A stretch of DNA of 64,000 bases from JBBQYD01 sp942493075 (GTDB lineage Bacteria; Verrucomicrobiota; Verrucomicrobiia; Limisphaerales; UBA8199). Under the pieces are notes generated by a model, which saw only the letters and a program-made list of their open reading frames with translations, searched no databases and was not told where the DNA came from. The stretch's first letter is position 1. Every line of letters begins with the position of its first letter. Both the position numbers and the translations under genes were made by a program. The DNA lies in contig OW818681.1 of the NCBI GenBank assembly GCA_942493075.1, positions 3,348,001 through 3,412,000 on the forward strand, written 5' to 3'. Positions 31,254 through 40,494 of the stretch are shown here, piece by piece.

Positions 31254-33974
31254 CTACTCTGCCAGAAACGCCTTCGCGGCGTTCAAAGCTTCATTCAACT
31301 TGCTGACATCCTTGCCACCGCCGCGGGCGTTGTCAGGACGTCCCCCGCCCTTGCCGCCAACAATGGGAGCGATGCTTTGAATGATTTTTCCCGCCTGCAC
31401 TTGCTTGGTAAATGCAGGTGAAACCGTGGCCACGAGGGCCACCGCGTTATTCGCGGAGCCTGCCAGCACCACAACGCCCTGGAACTGGGCCTTGAGTGCA
31501 TCGGCAACGGCTTGCAGATAATCACCGTCAACGTCGCCCAGATTCTCGATTATGGCCGAGACCGGGCCGGCGGTTTTCGCATTTGCCATCAACTCGCGAG
31601 CGGTCGCAGATGCCTGCTTCTGCTGCATCGTCTGGAGTTGCTTTTCCAACTCTTTCTGATGGACAAGCATCGCCTCAATCTTTTTCTCCAACTCCGCCAG
31701 AGGTGTGCTTACCCGGCTGGAAATCGAACGCAACGTCTGAAGCTGATGGGTGGCGTGCTGGTAAGCTTCCAACCCCGCTACTGCTTCAATACGCCGGACA
31801 CCAGACGCGATGGCGGACTCACCCAGAATTCGGAATAGTCCGATTTCACCCGTAGCCCGAGTATGGGTCCCACCACAAAGCTCCATGGAATAACCGTCCA
31901 GACTTGAAGCCTTCCCTCCGACCTGAACCACGCGAACCCATTCTCCGTATTTATCACCGAAGAACTGCATCACATCGTCACGATCCTTCACATGGCTGTG
32001 CTTTACCTCCGTCCACGTGACCAGAGCGTTCTCAAGGATTCGTTGATTAACCAGGCGCTCCACATCCGCAATCTGCTGCGGTGTTAGTGCCGCGCAACTG
32101 AAGTCGAAAGTCAATTTCTCGGGGCCGACATAGGAGCCTTTTTGAGACGCATCGCGGCTGACGACTTCGTGCAACGCCCAATGGAGCAAATGAGTGACGG
32201 TATGGTGACGTTGAATCGCCGCGCGCCGATCCTGAGCGACTGCCACGTTGACCTGCGTACCGACAGCAGGGGCATCAGCATCGGCCAGGAAGTGCAACCA
32301 GGCATCGCCTGCTTTCTGGGTGTTCACCACACGCCAGAGCTGGCCACCGCCGGAGATTTCGCCGGTATCGCCCACCTGTCCGCCCATCTCGGCATACATG
32401 GGGGAACAATCCAAAAGCACGGCAGTTTTATCCTTAACCGCAACCACCTGTTCAACACGCGCAGGAACTTCCAGGTTGTCATAACCCACGAACTTCGTAG
32501 GAGTGGAAATATCCAGCTTGGAAACTTCAATGATCTCTTTCTTCTGGGCAGCACGAGCCATTGCCTTCTGTTCTTCCATCAGGGTATTGAACCCTGCAAC
32601 GTCCACAGCGAGTCCACGCTCCCGTGCCATTAGCTCGGTCAAGTCGAGAGGAAATCCGTAGGTGTCATACAGCTTAAAGGCAAATGCCCCACTTAGCATC
32701 TTGCCCTTCAGATCGGCGGCTTCTTTGAGGAACAAATCAATGCCCCGATCCAGTGTTTTGTTGAAGGCCTCTTCTTCGCGTTGGATGACTTCTTCGACAT
32801 GCTCCTTGCGGCTGCGGATCTCCGGGAAAACATGCCCCATGGTATCCGAGAGCACGTGGACCAGCTTATAGAAGAACGGCTCACGGAAACCGAGGGAACG
32901 TCCGTATCGGACTGCGCGGCGCAGGATGCGTCGAAGCACGTAATTCCGGTCGGTATTGCCAGGCTGGATGCCATCTGCAATGGCGAAACTTAACGTGCGG
33001 ATATGGTCGGCAATGACCCGGAACGCGATATCCACCTGCTCCTGCTCGGTGGCGTGGGCCGGGTCTTTCGGGAGCGTGGAGGTGTAACGCTTAGCGCTCA
33101 ACGACTCCAGTTTATCGAAGAGCGGACGGAAGATGTCCGTTTCATAGTTTGAAACCATGCGGCTAAAATCAGAAAAGCCTTTGGTGTTCTGCATGATTCC
33201 AGTTACGCGCTCAAAACCCATTCCGGTATCCACGTGCCTGGCTGGCAGGGGTGAGAATGAACCGTCTGCGTTTGCGTTGAACTGAATAAAGACCAGGTTC
33301 CAAATCTCGATACATTTAGCCGAGCCTTGGTTCACGAGGCTGCCCTTGGTATCGCCGGCAGGAGTCAGATCCACATGAATTTCGCTGCACGGGCCGCATG
33401 GACCTGTGTCGCCCATCATCCAGAAATTATCCTTCTTGTTGCCGTTAACGATGTGCACTGCCGGGTCGAGCCCTGCGGCGCGGAACTTCTCCGCCCAGAA
33501 ATCCCAGGCTTCCTGGTCGAACTCACTTGGGTCGCCCTTGGATTTGTCGGGACAATACACGGTAGCGTAGAGCCGGTTCTTGGGGAACTTCCAGACCTCC
33601 GTAATCAGTTCCCATGCCCAGGCGATCGCCTCGCGCTTGAAATAATCCCCGAAAGACCAGTTCCCAAGCATCTCGAAGAGAGTGTGGTGGTAGGTATCCA
33701 GGCCGACGTCCTCGAGGTCGTTGTGCTTTCCGCCGGCGCGGATGCATTTCTGAGTATCGGCAGCCCGGGTATCGCGTGCGGCAACGGCCCCCGGCCATTT
33801 CGAGACATCCGCGGACCTTTGTGCCAGGAAGATGGGAACGAACTGGTTCATGCCGGCGTTTGTGAACAACAAGTTCGGCGAATCCGGCATCAAACTGGAT
33901 GAAGGCACGATGGTATGTTCCTTCGACCGGAAGAAGTCGAGGAACGACTGGCGAATTTGAGCACTGGTCATCAT
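31254..33974 (-). CDS. alaS: Alanine-tRNA ligase
   Basis: This enzyme charges tRNA-Ala in the cytosol. The 906-residue protein has the class II synthetase core at the N-terminus (SKEHTIVPSSSLMP, LFTNAGMNQFVPIFL, GDTGPCGPCSEIHVD). The editing domain contains HHTVTHLLHWALHEV (zinc motif HxxxH) and ELCGGTHTRATGEIG (the partner Cys-His). The C-terminal DHHA1-like domain ends with GGKGGGRPDNARGGG. The length fits the family. It is divergent from moxR with 163 bases between them. The start could be either of two adjacent ATG codons (33974 or 33971). The assignment is firm. Confidence 0.96.
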   Translation of the reverse strand: MMTSAQIRQSFLDFFRSKEHTIVPSSSLMPDSPNLLFTNAGMNQFVPIFLAQRSADVSKWPGAVAARDTRAADTQKCIRAGGKHNDLEDVGLDTYHHTLFEMLGNWSFGDYFKREAIAWAWELITEVWKFPKNRLYATVYCPDKSKGDPSEFDQEAWDFWAEKFRAAGLDPAVHIVNGNKKDNFWMMGDTGPCGPCSEIHVDLTPAGDTKGSLVNQGSAKCIEIWNLVFIQFNANADGSFSPLPARHVDTGMGFERVTGIMQNTKGFSDFSRMVSNYETDIFRPLFDKLESLSAKRYTSTLPKDPAHATEQEQVDIAFRVIADHIRTLSFAIADGIQPGNTDRNYVLRRILRRAVRYGRSLGFREPFFYKLVHVLSDTMGHVFPEIRSRKEHVEEVIQREEEAFNKTLDRGIDLFLKEAADLKGKMLSGAFAFKLYDTYGFPLDLTELMARERGLAVDVAGFNTLMEEQKAMARAAQKKEIIEVSKLDISTPTKFVGYDNLEVPARVEQVVAVKDKTAVLLDCSPMYAEMGGQVGDTGEISGGGQLWRVVNTQKAGDAWLHFLADADAPAVGTQVNVAVAQDRRAAIQRHHTVTHLLHWALHEVVSRDASQKGSYVGPEKLTFDFSCAALTPQQIADVERLVNQRILENALVTWTEVKHSHVKDRDDVMQFFGDKYGEWVRVVQVGGKASSLDGYSMELCGGTHTRATGEIGLFRILGESAIASGVRRIEAVAGLEAYQHATHQLQTLRSISSRVSTPLAELEKKIEAMLVHQKELEKQLQTMQQKQASATARELMANAKTAGPVSAIIENLGDVDGDYLQAVADALKAQFQGVVVLAGSANNAVALVATVSPAFTKQVQAGKIIQSIAPIVGGKGGGRPDNARGGGKDVSKLNEALNAAKAFLAE

Positions 33975-34137
33975 AGTTTAATAAGGGCACCCGGACCGCT
34001 GCCGGGTGCAAAAAACAGGCGTTATAGGCTAGGCGAGAGGTGTTTGGGAAGCGAGTCTTTTAATCTCATGAGAAAAAGTTAAGAAAGTTGAAAACATTTT
34101 GCATTGTTAGGTGTCTTACCTTTAACATCTTGACAAT

Positions 34138-35148
34138 ATGAAAGACATCTCCCCGGAAGAAGTACGCGAGCTATATACTCGGGTTAAGCAGGAACTCGCT
34201 CGCGTCATCGTCGGGCAGGACCGCATCCTGGAATTCCTTCTGGCCAGCATCTTTGCACGCGGCCATTGCCTGCTCATCGGGGTTCCCGGGCTGGCTAAGA
34301 CCCTCATTGTGCGCACCTTGGCCGATATCCTTCATCTCCAGTTTAAACGCATCCAGTTCACCCCGGACCTCATGCCGAGTGACATCATCGGCTCTGAAGT
34401 GCTCCAAGAAAGAGAAGGACGGCTCGATTATGAGTACAAACCCGGGCCGGTCTTTGCCAACTTGATCCTGGCCGATGAGATCAATCGGACCCCTCCAAAG
34501 ACCCAATCAGCTCTGCTTGAGGCGATGCAGGAGCGAAAAGTGACGGTCGGTGGAACGTCCCGCGACCTCCCGGAACCGTTCCTGGTCGTTGCCACCCAGA
34601 ACCCGATCGAACAGGAAGGAACCTATCCGCTTCCAGAGGCGCAACTGGATCGGTTCATGTTTTCGCTGCATTTAGACTATCCCTCTCCTGAAGAAGAATG
34701 CGAAATCGTCAAGCGCACCACGTTGCAGGATCTGCCGACGCTTTCCGCGTCCATAACAGCGGAGGAATTGCTGGCGGTTCAACGGCTGGTGTTGAATGCC
34801 CCGGTATCCGACCACGTTGTAGAATACGCTGTTTCGTTGGCAGCAGCCACTCGGCCGGGTCTGGCAAAAACTCCGGATGTCACAAAGGAATTTGTGGAAT
34901 GGGGTGCCGGACCACGCGCGTCCCAGTACCTGATTTTGGGCGCGAAAGTTCTGGCGTTGCTTAAAGGGAAGATCAGCCCGGAAACGGCGGAAGTCCGCGA
35001 AGCAGCGATGCCGGTTTTGCAGCACAGAGTCATTACTAATTACCGTGCAACGAGTGCAGGCAGACGAGCCAAAGACATTGTGCAAACGCTGGTGCAACAA
35101 ACCCAGGAACCCATGTACGAAACGGGACGAACCGCCCTCCGAGCCTGA
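34138..35148 (+). CDS. MoxR-family AAA ATPase
   Basis: This 336-residue AAA+ chaperone-like ATPase has Walker A (GVPGLAKT), Walker B (LILADEINR), sensor 1 (LVVATQNPIEQEGTYPLPEA) and the RF pair in QLDRFMF. MoxR proteins act with VWA-domain partners to assemble or activate metal-dependent or envelope complexes. It is first in a run of seven genes on the plus strand, and the stop overlaps the next start (TGATG). The divergent alaS shares its upstream region. Confidence 0.93.
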   Translation: MKDISPEEVRELYTRVKQELARVIVGQDRILEFLLASIFARGHCLLIGVPGLAKTLIVRTLADILHLQFKRIQFTPDLMPSDIIGSEVLQEREGRLDYEYKPGPVFANLILADEINRTPPKTQSALLEAMQERKVTVGGTSRDLPEPFLVVATQNPIEQEGTYPLPEAQLDRFMFSLHLDYPSPEEECEIVKRTTLQDLPTLSASITAEELLAVQRLVLNAPVSDHVVEYAVSLAAATRPGLAKTPDVTKEFVEWGAGPRASQYLILGAKVLALLKGKISPETAEVREAAMPVLQHRVITNYRATSAGRRAKDIVQTLVQQTQEPMYETGRTALRA

Positions 35149-36179
35149 TGAACCCATACCGTGGAGAAGCTCCGCCGAAGATTGGGCCGTCCAATGACGG
35201 GGTTCCGCCCGTTATAGGCTCGACCCATCAGGGTGCCATGAAGCGGCTTTTCAGAAAAGTCCCGCTCGCGCGCCCTCCCCTGCTGCTCCCGGAAGAGCTG
35301 GAGCGCTTTAAGAACCTCCTGGTTTTTGCGAAATCCACCGTGGAAGGCTACTACTCGGGCAAACACAAGAGTCCCTTCCGTGGTTCCTCGGTGGAATTCA
35401 CTGATTATAAGGAATATACGCCGGGCGATGACGTAAATCGGATCGATTGGCGTGCCTACGGACGGACTCGGAGGCTTTTCGTCCGCCAATATGAGGCCGA
35501 GACGGATATGACCGTTTACCTGGTGGTGGATACCAGCGCCTCGATGCGTTATGCGGGTGGTGCCAGGCAATCCAAGTACCTGATCGCGGCAAAAATCGCA
35601 GCGACACTGGCTTACCTGATGATCAATCAGGGCGATAAGACCTCCCTGGTGCTGGCTTCCGACCGGATTCGGGACTTCTTGCCGGCAGGAGGAACGCGGC
35701 GGCACTTGCACAATATCATCACGTCGTTGGAACGAGTTGAGCCCGCATCCACAACCGGGCTGGGCAAAACGATTCAAGAATGTGACCCGCTTTTTCGCAA
35801 GCGTGGACGGATTGTCGTCATCTCGGATTTCTGGACCGATCTTCCGGCTTTGTTCGATGCCCTGGGCATTTTCATTCACCGGAACTTTGAAGTACTTCTT
35901 CTTCAATTGCTGGACCCGGATGAACTGACGCTGCCCGGCACTGCGATGGCGAAATTTCAGGATCTGGAGTCTGGCGAGCGAATTGACATCGAGGTGGAAT
36001 CCATCCGCCGGGATTATCAGAAGAACATAGAGTCACGCGTCGCGGATCTTGCTGAGCAGGCCGCGGCCCACCAGATTCAACATGCGCTGGCGAATACATC
36101 GCGCCCCTATCTTGAAGCCATCGAAGCGTACCTCGGTTTCCGAGGCAGCGCACGATTGGCAGGAGGCCACGGCGCATGA
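35148..36179 (+). CDS. DUF58 domain protein (VWA-like)
   Basis: The 343-residue protein has the DUF58 hallmark EYTPGDDVNRIDWRAYGR near residue 90, followed by a VWA-type fold with an intact MIDAS-like DTSAS (residues 127-131). DUF58 proteins almost always accompany MoxR ATPases and are thought to be their partners. The first 30 residues are Gly/Pro-rich. The ATG at 35148 lies in the TGATG overlap with moxR. The in-frame ATG at 35238 (MKRLF) is another possible start. The stop overlaps the next gene as ATGA. Confidence 0.9.
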   Translation: MNPYRGEAPPKIGPSNDGVPPVIGSTHQGAMKRLFRKVPLARPPLLLPEELERFKNLLVFAKSTVEGYYSGKHKSPFRGSSVEFTDYKEYTPGDDVNRIDWRAYGRTRRLFVRQYEAETDMTVYLVVDTSASMRYAGGARQSKYLIAAKIAATLAYLMINQGDKTSLVLASDRIRDFLPAGGTRRHLHNIITSLERVEPASTTGLGKTIQECDPLFRKRGRIVVISDFWTDLPALFDALGIFIHRNFEVLLLQLLDPDELTLPGTAMAKFQDLESGERIDIEVESIRRDYQKNIESRVADLAEQAAAHQIQHALANTSRPYLEAIEAYLGFRGSARLAGGHGA

Positions 36180-38254
36180 GTTTTCTTAGCCTCGCTATAT
36201 TTGGAGTGCTGCTGCCGGCCCTGGCTGTGCCCCTAGGCATACACCTCCTCAACCGGGGGCTACCGAAGGTGCTCAAGTTTCCTTCAATCGATTTGTTGAA
36301 AGAAACCGTAGCCAGAAGCTCGCGCATTTACCGCTGGCGCCACTATATCCTCATGGCCTTGCGCTTCCTGTTCCTGCTAATGCTACTGCTCGCGTTCATG
36401 CGGCCTGTGCTAAAGCGCTATGGGAACGATCCTGCCAACGTCCACCAGCGCGAGGTGCTGATCATGTTGGATCACACCGCCAGCATGGAGCATACAGGCG
36501 ATGGAGCAACCTCTCGCGAACGAGGCATTCACGAAGCCGAACGGCTCGTGGATTCGCTGGCGCCGACTGACAAAGTGAACATTCTCCTCCTGGAATCCGT
36601 TCCGGCGAGTTGTTTTGTGGATTTTTCGGCAGATCACCAGGGTGCTCTCCGCTTCCTGGGCCGGATTAAACCGGGCCTGACGGCTTGCCGGATTAACACC
36701 GCCCTGGCTATGGCCACAACCCTGCTAGGCAAGACCGCATCCCAATCGGAGCTCTATATCATCTCGGATTTCCAGCGCAAAACCTGGGCCAATGCGAACT
36801 TCGAAACATTACCCAGGACCAAGCTCTTTTTTGTGGATGTGGGACCGAAACGCTCCGGCAACCGGGCGGTGGTAAACGCACGAGTTTCCCAGGCCCAATT
36901 ACTTGCGGGCGACACCGTGCCCGTCGAATTCACCGCCGCCAACTACAGCGCCGAAGAATTCTCGGGGGTTGTATCAGTCCTTGTAGATGGGAGGGCCAGC
37001 ACCTCTCAGGAAGCGGTGATTCCTCCGTGGTCCGAAGTCAAGCAGACGGTGCCGGTAGCAGTCGGAGGCTCCGGGGTCCACCTGGTGCAGATCAAACTTC
37101 CTTCAGACTCACTGAACACGGACAACTCATATCACCTTTCCGTCCAGGTCCAGGAGAAGGAGCCTGTACTGATTATTTCCGACGCGATCGAACCGCGAAC
37201 CAGCGGGGCGGAGTTCATCAGGATCGCTCTTAATCCTTTTGAGCATCAAGCGGGCTCGCTGCTGCCCCAATTAGCAGGTTCCGGCCAACTCAGCCCCGGC
37301 GGCCTTGCAGGAACGCGGAAAGTCTTCCTCACCCATGTGAAGGCGTTGGACGAAGCTGCCTGCAAATCCATGGCGCAGCACCTGTTCCAAGGTGGAGGCG
37401 TCGTGTATTTCCTGGATGGACCGGCTGACGCACAGAATCTGGTTAAGTTAGAGGAGGCGCTTGGATCTGGAGTTATGCCCCTGAAGCTCACCCGATATCA
37501 ATCTGCCACCAACGTTGTCAGTGGGGCTCAACAAGTCGTGCGTGGCGATTTCAAATCTCCCTACTTGAAACTCTTCCAGGGACCCGCGCGGCAGGATTTG
37601 GCGTTGCTCGATTTCTATGACTATTACCAGGCCAGCGCGACCGCGGCAGGCGGAGTTCTGCTGACTTATGCGGACGAATCACCAGCCATGGCGGTGGTTC
37701 ACCATGGCTTAGGCACCCTGCTCTTGATGAATTTTTCTCCTGCCGAGATGTCCAGCAACCTGGCCCGGCAACGGCTCTTCCCCGCCTGGATTCAGGAACT
37801 GGTCAAAGCAATCACGGCTTCGGAGGCTGCTCCCGGAGCAGGCATCATTGGAGAGCCACTGACCACGGAAGTCTGGCGCAGTGAGATTCGGAATGATGCA
37901 TTCCGCAATCCAGCAGGAACCGCGGTTACCGCCAAGCTCGCCTTGCAGGGTGACCGATGTTCGGTCACTTTCAACCCGGATCAGCCTGGTTTTTACACCT
38001 TGGGGACGCCTCGCCCGATCTATGCCTTCGGCATCAACCCCAGTCCCGAGGAATCCGATTTGCGGCCGCTCGAAAAAGCGGCGTTGCCGAAGGATTTTGT
38101 TCCAGACCAGGAGACTCATTTCGTCAGCGGGTACGAAGATTTTGCCGAGATTTCAAAAGGCAAACCCGTGTTCCATTGGATGCTTCTGGCTGGAATGCTG
38201 TTTCTGGTTACAGAGACCGCCTTCCAATACGCATTGCGAAAGGGGGCTTTATGA
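36176..38254 (+). CDS. BatA-like membrane protein with VWA domain
   Basis: The 692-residue protein starts with the BatA N-terminal segment: a first membrane helix (residues 4-22), then HLLNRGLPKVLKFPSIDLLK, and a second helix (55-78). The VWA domain follows with a MIDAS-like DHTAS (residues 98-102) and ends near residue 220. A long periplasmic part of Ig-like and class I amidotransferase-like character runs to a final helix near residue 670. Both junctions are ATGA overlaps. Relatives occur in Bacteroides-type aerotolerance (Bat) operons, where VWA proteins and MoxR cooperate at the membrane. The role here is inferred from that. Confidence 0.82.
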   Translation: MSFLSLAIFGVLLPALAVPLGIHLLNRGLPKVLKFPSIDLLKETVARSSRIYRWRHYILMALRFLFLLMLLLAFMRPVLKRYGNDPANVHQREVLIMLDHTASMEHTGDGATSRERGIHEAERLVDSLAPTDKVNILLLESVPASCFVDFSADHQGALRFLGRIKPGLTACRINTALAMATTLLGKTASQSELYIISDFQRKTWANANFETLPRTKLFFVDVGPKRSGNRAVVNARVSQAQLLAGDTVPVEFTAANYSAEEFSGVVSVLVDGRASTSQEAVIPPWSEVKQTVPVAVGGSGVHLVQIKLPSDSLNTDNSYHLSVQVQEKEPVLIISDAIEPRTSGAEFIRIALNPFEHQAGSLLPQLAGSGQLSPGGLAGTRKVFLTHVKALDEAACKSMAQHLFQGGGVVYFLDGPADAQNLVKLEEALGSGVMPLKLTRYQSATNVVSGAQQVVRGDFKSPYLKLFQGPARQDLALLDFYDYYQASATAAGGVLLTYADESPAMAVVHHGLGTLLLMNFSPAEMSSNLARQRLFPAWIQELVKAITASEAAPGAGIIGEPLTTEVWRSEIRNDAFRNPAGTAVTAKLALQGDRCSVTFNPDQPGFYTLGTPRPIYAFGINPSPEESDLRPLEKAALPKDFVPDQETHFVSGYEDFAEISKGKPVFHWMLLAGMLFLVTETAFQYALRKGAL

Positions 38255-40494
38255 TTGGCCTGCCTGCATCCCAGGGGCCGTCAGGCCTTTTCCTGGCCTC
38301 GGTGCCAGGTACTCCAAACCTGGTCTGGGACCCGATCATTCCTATTCCAGCAATAGTAATCACAAGCCTCGCTTTACTGGCGCTCACCCTCTTCGCCTAT
38401 TGGCGCGTCGGTTCAGGCCTGAGCATCTACCGCCGCCTGGTGTTGCTGATCTTTCGTTTGCTCGGCCTGGCGCTGCTGCTCCTCCTCCTGCTGCAACCTT
38501 CCCGGGAAGTTCAACTGCCTCCTCCAGCTAAGGACCGCCCCATCGTCGTTGCCATGGATAGTTCGCTCAGCATGAAACAGCAGGATGTTGAGCATGCTTC
38601 GAGGTGGGACGCGGCAGTCCACCTGCTGATCGATTCTGAAACTGTTGGCAAGAACGGCACGACCGATAACCCGTTGCTGAACCTGTTCCAGTTCGGGGCC
38701 GAAGCCCAGCCCATCACGAAATCAGTTCTCGAATTGGCGCCCAGTGGCAAAACGACACGGTTCAACCAGTCCATTGAGACAATGCTCATGAACACGGGTG
38801 CCCAGGCACCCAAGGCCATCATCCTGCTCACCGATGGGCACGATTTCGAAATGGTGAGCCCGGTTAAAACCGGCACTGCGGCGCGCACACGTGAATCGCC
38901 GATCTACGCTGTTCCGCTGGGGCGCCAGGGGAAGGTGCGCGATGTTTCAACCCGGATCACAAGTTACCAGCCCTATTGTTATGTGCGGCAGAAGGCACGC
39001 ATTGCCGCAACTCTGCGGGTAATCGGCTGTGAGTATGAGGATCTGCAACTTGAACTTTCACGGCAAGGTCAAGTGGTTCAAAAGAAACGAGTCAATGCGG
39101 GGGAACTCCAGGAAGTTCCGGCGGAATTCGAGGTTCTTGAACCCGAGATAGGCCAATACGAATACGAGGTTCGTGCTCACCCTCTTGAAAATGAGGTGGA
39201 CTCCGGCAATAACAGCGCGATCACCTACCTCAATGTGGTGGACCAACAGATACGCATCTTGCTGCTCGAAGGCGATCCGTATTGGGACAGCACCTTTCTA
39301 CAGCGCTCACTCATGCGCAATGAAAAGTTTGATGTTCACGCTATCCTCCGATTTGGAGATGGCCGTGTTCGGGCTATTCGCAAGACGGAGAGCGAACGTC
39401 CCCTGGCCGTCCCCGCGGACCTTGAAGCCCTTTGCCAGTATGACGTTGTCATTCTAGGCCGGTCCGTCGAGAGGATTATGGCTGGCAAGGAAGCGCTGCT
39501 TGATGGGTTTGTCTCCCAACGCAATGGAACGGTGATCTTCAGCCGCGGAAAAGCTTTCTCAACAGCCCTGGCAAACAGCGAACTCGAACCCGTGATTTGG
39601 GGACAACCATCCAAAGACCATGTGCGTCTCGGTATCGGACCCGATGGCCGCAAGCTTTCCGCTTTCCGCTCTTTGACTCCGGACGGAATCGGTTTGGATG
39701 AACTTCCGGAACTCATCACCAGCAGGGCGCCCGAGGAGGCGAAACCGCTTATGGCGACGCTGGCCGTCTCCACCTCAGCCTCAGCACAAGTTCCCAAGGC
39801 GGCAGTCGTCCACCGCCGGTATGGGCGCGGCCAGGTGGTTAGCGTTGGAGTCGATGGCCTTTGGCGCTGGGGCTTGAACAAAAAAGCGGAGGCACCAAAC
39901 ACGCCATTTGACCGGTTCTGGGATCAACTCATTCTGTGGCTAATGGCTGGACGGGATTTCACCCCTACCCGTCAGTTTACATTCCGTCCGAATTCCGCCA
40001 ACGTCTTGCTTGGCGAAAAGGCAGTCTTCCGTGCAACGCTTCGCCAGCCTGAACCAAACCTGAAATCCGTGCCAATCGTGCTGTACCAGGGCAAACAGGA
40101 ATGCGGACGAATCAACCTGATGCCTCTGGGTTCGGATCAAGGCCGGTACACGGGCGAGTTCCTGCCCCAGGTTAAGGGGCGTTATACAGCGACAGCCAAA
40201 TTTCCAGACGGTTCAAGTCAGGAATCGAGATTTGTTGTATTTGATGAGAACCTGGAGGAGACTGAAGTCACCACCGATCTTGTCGCACTACGCCGCCTGT
40301 GTGAGAGTAGTGGCGGACGCCTGATTGAGCCGGAGGAGTTAAGCAAATTGATCAAGGAACTCAAAGCCGAAGGAGATGAATCAGCACCGAAAACCAGGAT
40401 TGACCCTGTCTGGAACTCCGCCTGGGTGTTCTACCTGGCGGGGTTAATATTCGGCTTGGATTGGTTTTTCCGGAGGCGCTGGGGTTTATGCTAA
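38251..40494 (+). CDS. Large membrane protein with VWA and amidotransferase-like domains
   Basis: The protein of about 747 residues has N-terminal membrane helices (about 28-50 and 58-80). A VWA domain follows with a full MIDAS motif (AMDSSLSM) and ILLTDGHDF. Then comes an Ig-like section, and a glutamine amidotransferase-like domain beginning ILLLEGDPYWDSTFLQRSLM, which lacks an obvious catalytic Cys-His-Glu triad. A terminal helix ends at WFFRRRW. The ATG at 38251 overlaps the previous stop (ATGA). The frame is open far upstream inside the previous gene but that part is a shadow. It is the second VWA membrane protein of the operon. Confidence 0.8.
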   Translation: MIGLPASQGPSGLFLASVPGTPNLVWDPIIPIPAIVITSLALLALTLFAYWRVGSGLSIYRRLVLLIFRLLGLALLLLLLLQPSREVQLPPPAKDRPIVVAMDSSLSMKQQDVEHASRWDAAVHLLIDSETVGKNGTTDNPLLNLFQFGAEAQPITKSVLELAPSGKTTRFNQSIETMLMNTGAQAPKAIILLTDGHDFEMVSPVKTGTAARTRESPIYAVPLGRQGKVRDVSTRITSYQPYCYVRQKARIAATLRVIGCEYEDLQLELSRQGQVVQKKRVNAGELQEVPAEFEVLEPEIGQYEYEVRAHPLENEVDSGNNSAITYLNVVDQQIRILLLEGDPYWDSTFLQRSLMRNEKFDVHAILRFGDGRVRAIRKTESERPLAVPADLEALCQYDVVILGRSVERIMAGKEALLDGFVSQRNGTVIFSRGKAFSTALANSELEPVIWGQPSKDHVRLGIGPDGRKLSAFRSLTPDGIGLDELPELITSRAPEEAKPLMATLAVSTSASAQVPKAAVVHRRYGRGQVVSVGVDGLWRWGLNKKAEAPNTPFDRFWDQLILWLMAGRDFTPTRQFTFRPNSANVLLGEKAVFRATLRQPEPNLKSVPIVLYQGKQECGRINLMPLGSDQGRYTGEFLPQVKGRYTATAKFPDGSSQESRFVVFDENLEETEVTTDLVALRRLCESSGGRLIEPEELSKLIKELKAEGDESAPKTRIDPVWNSAWVFYLAGLIFGLDWFFRRRWGLC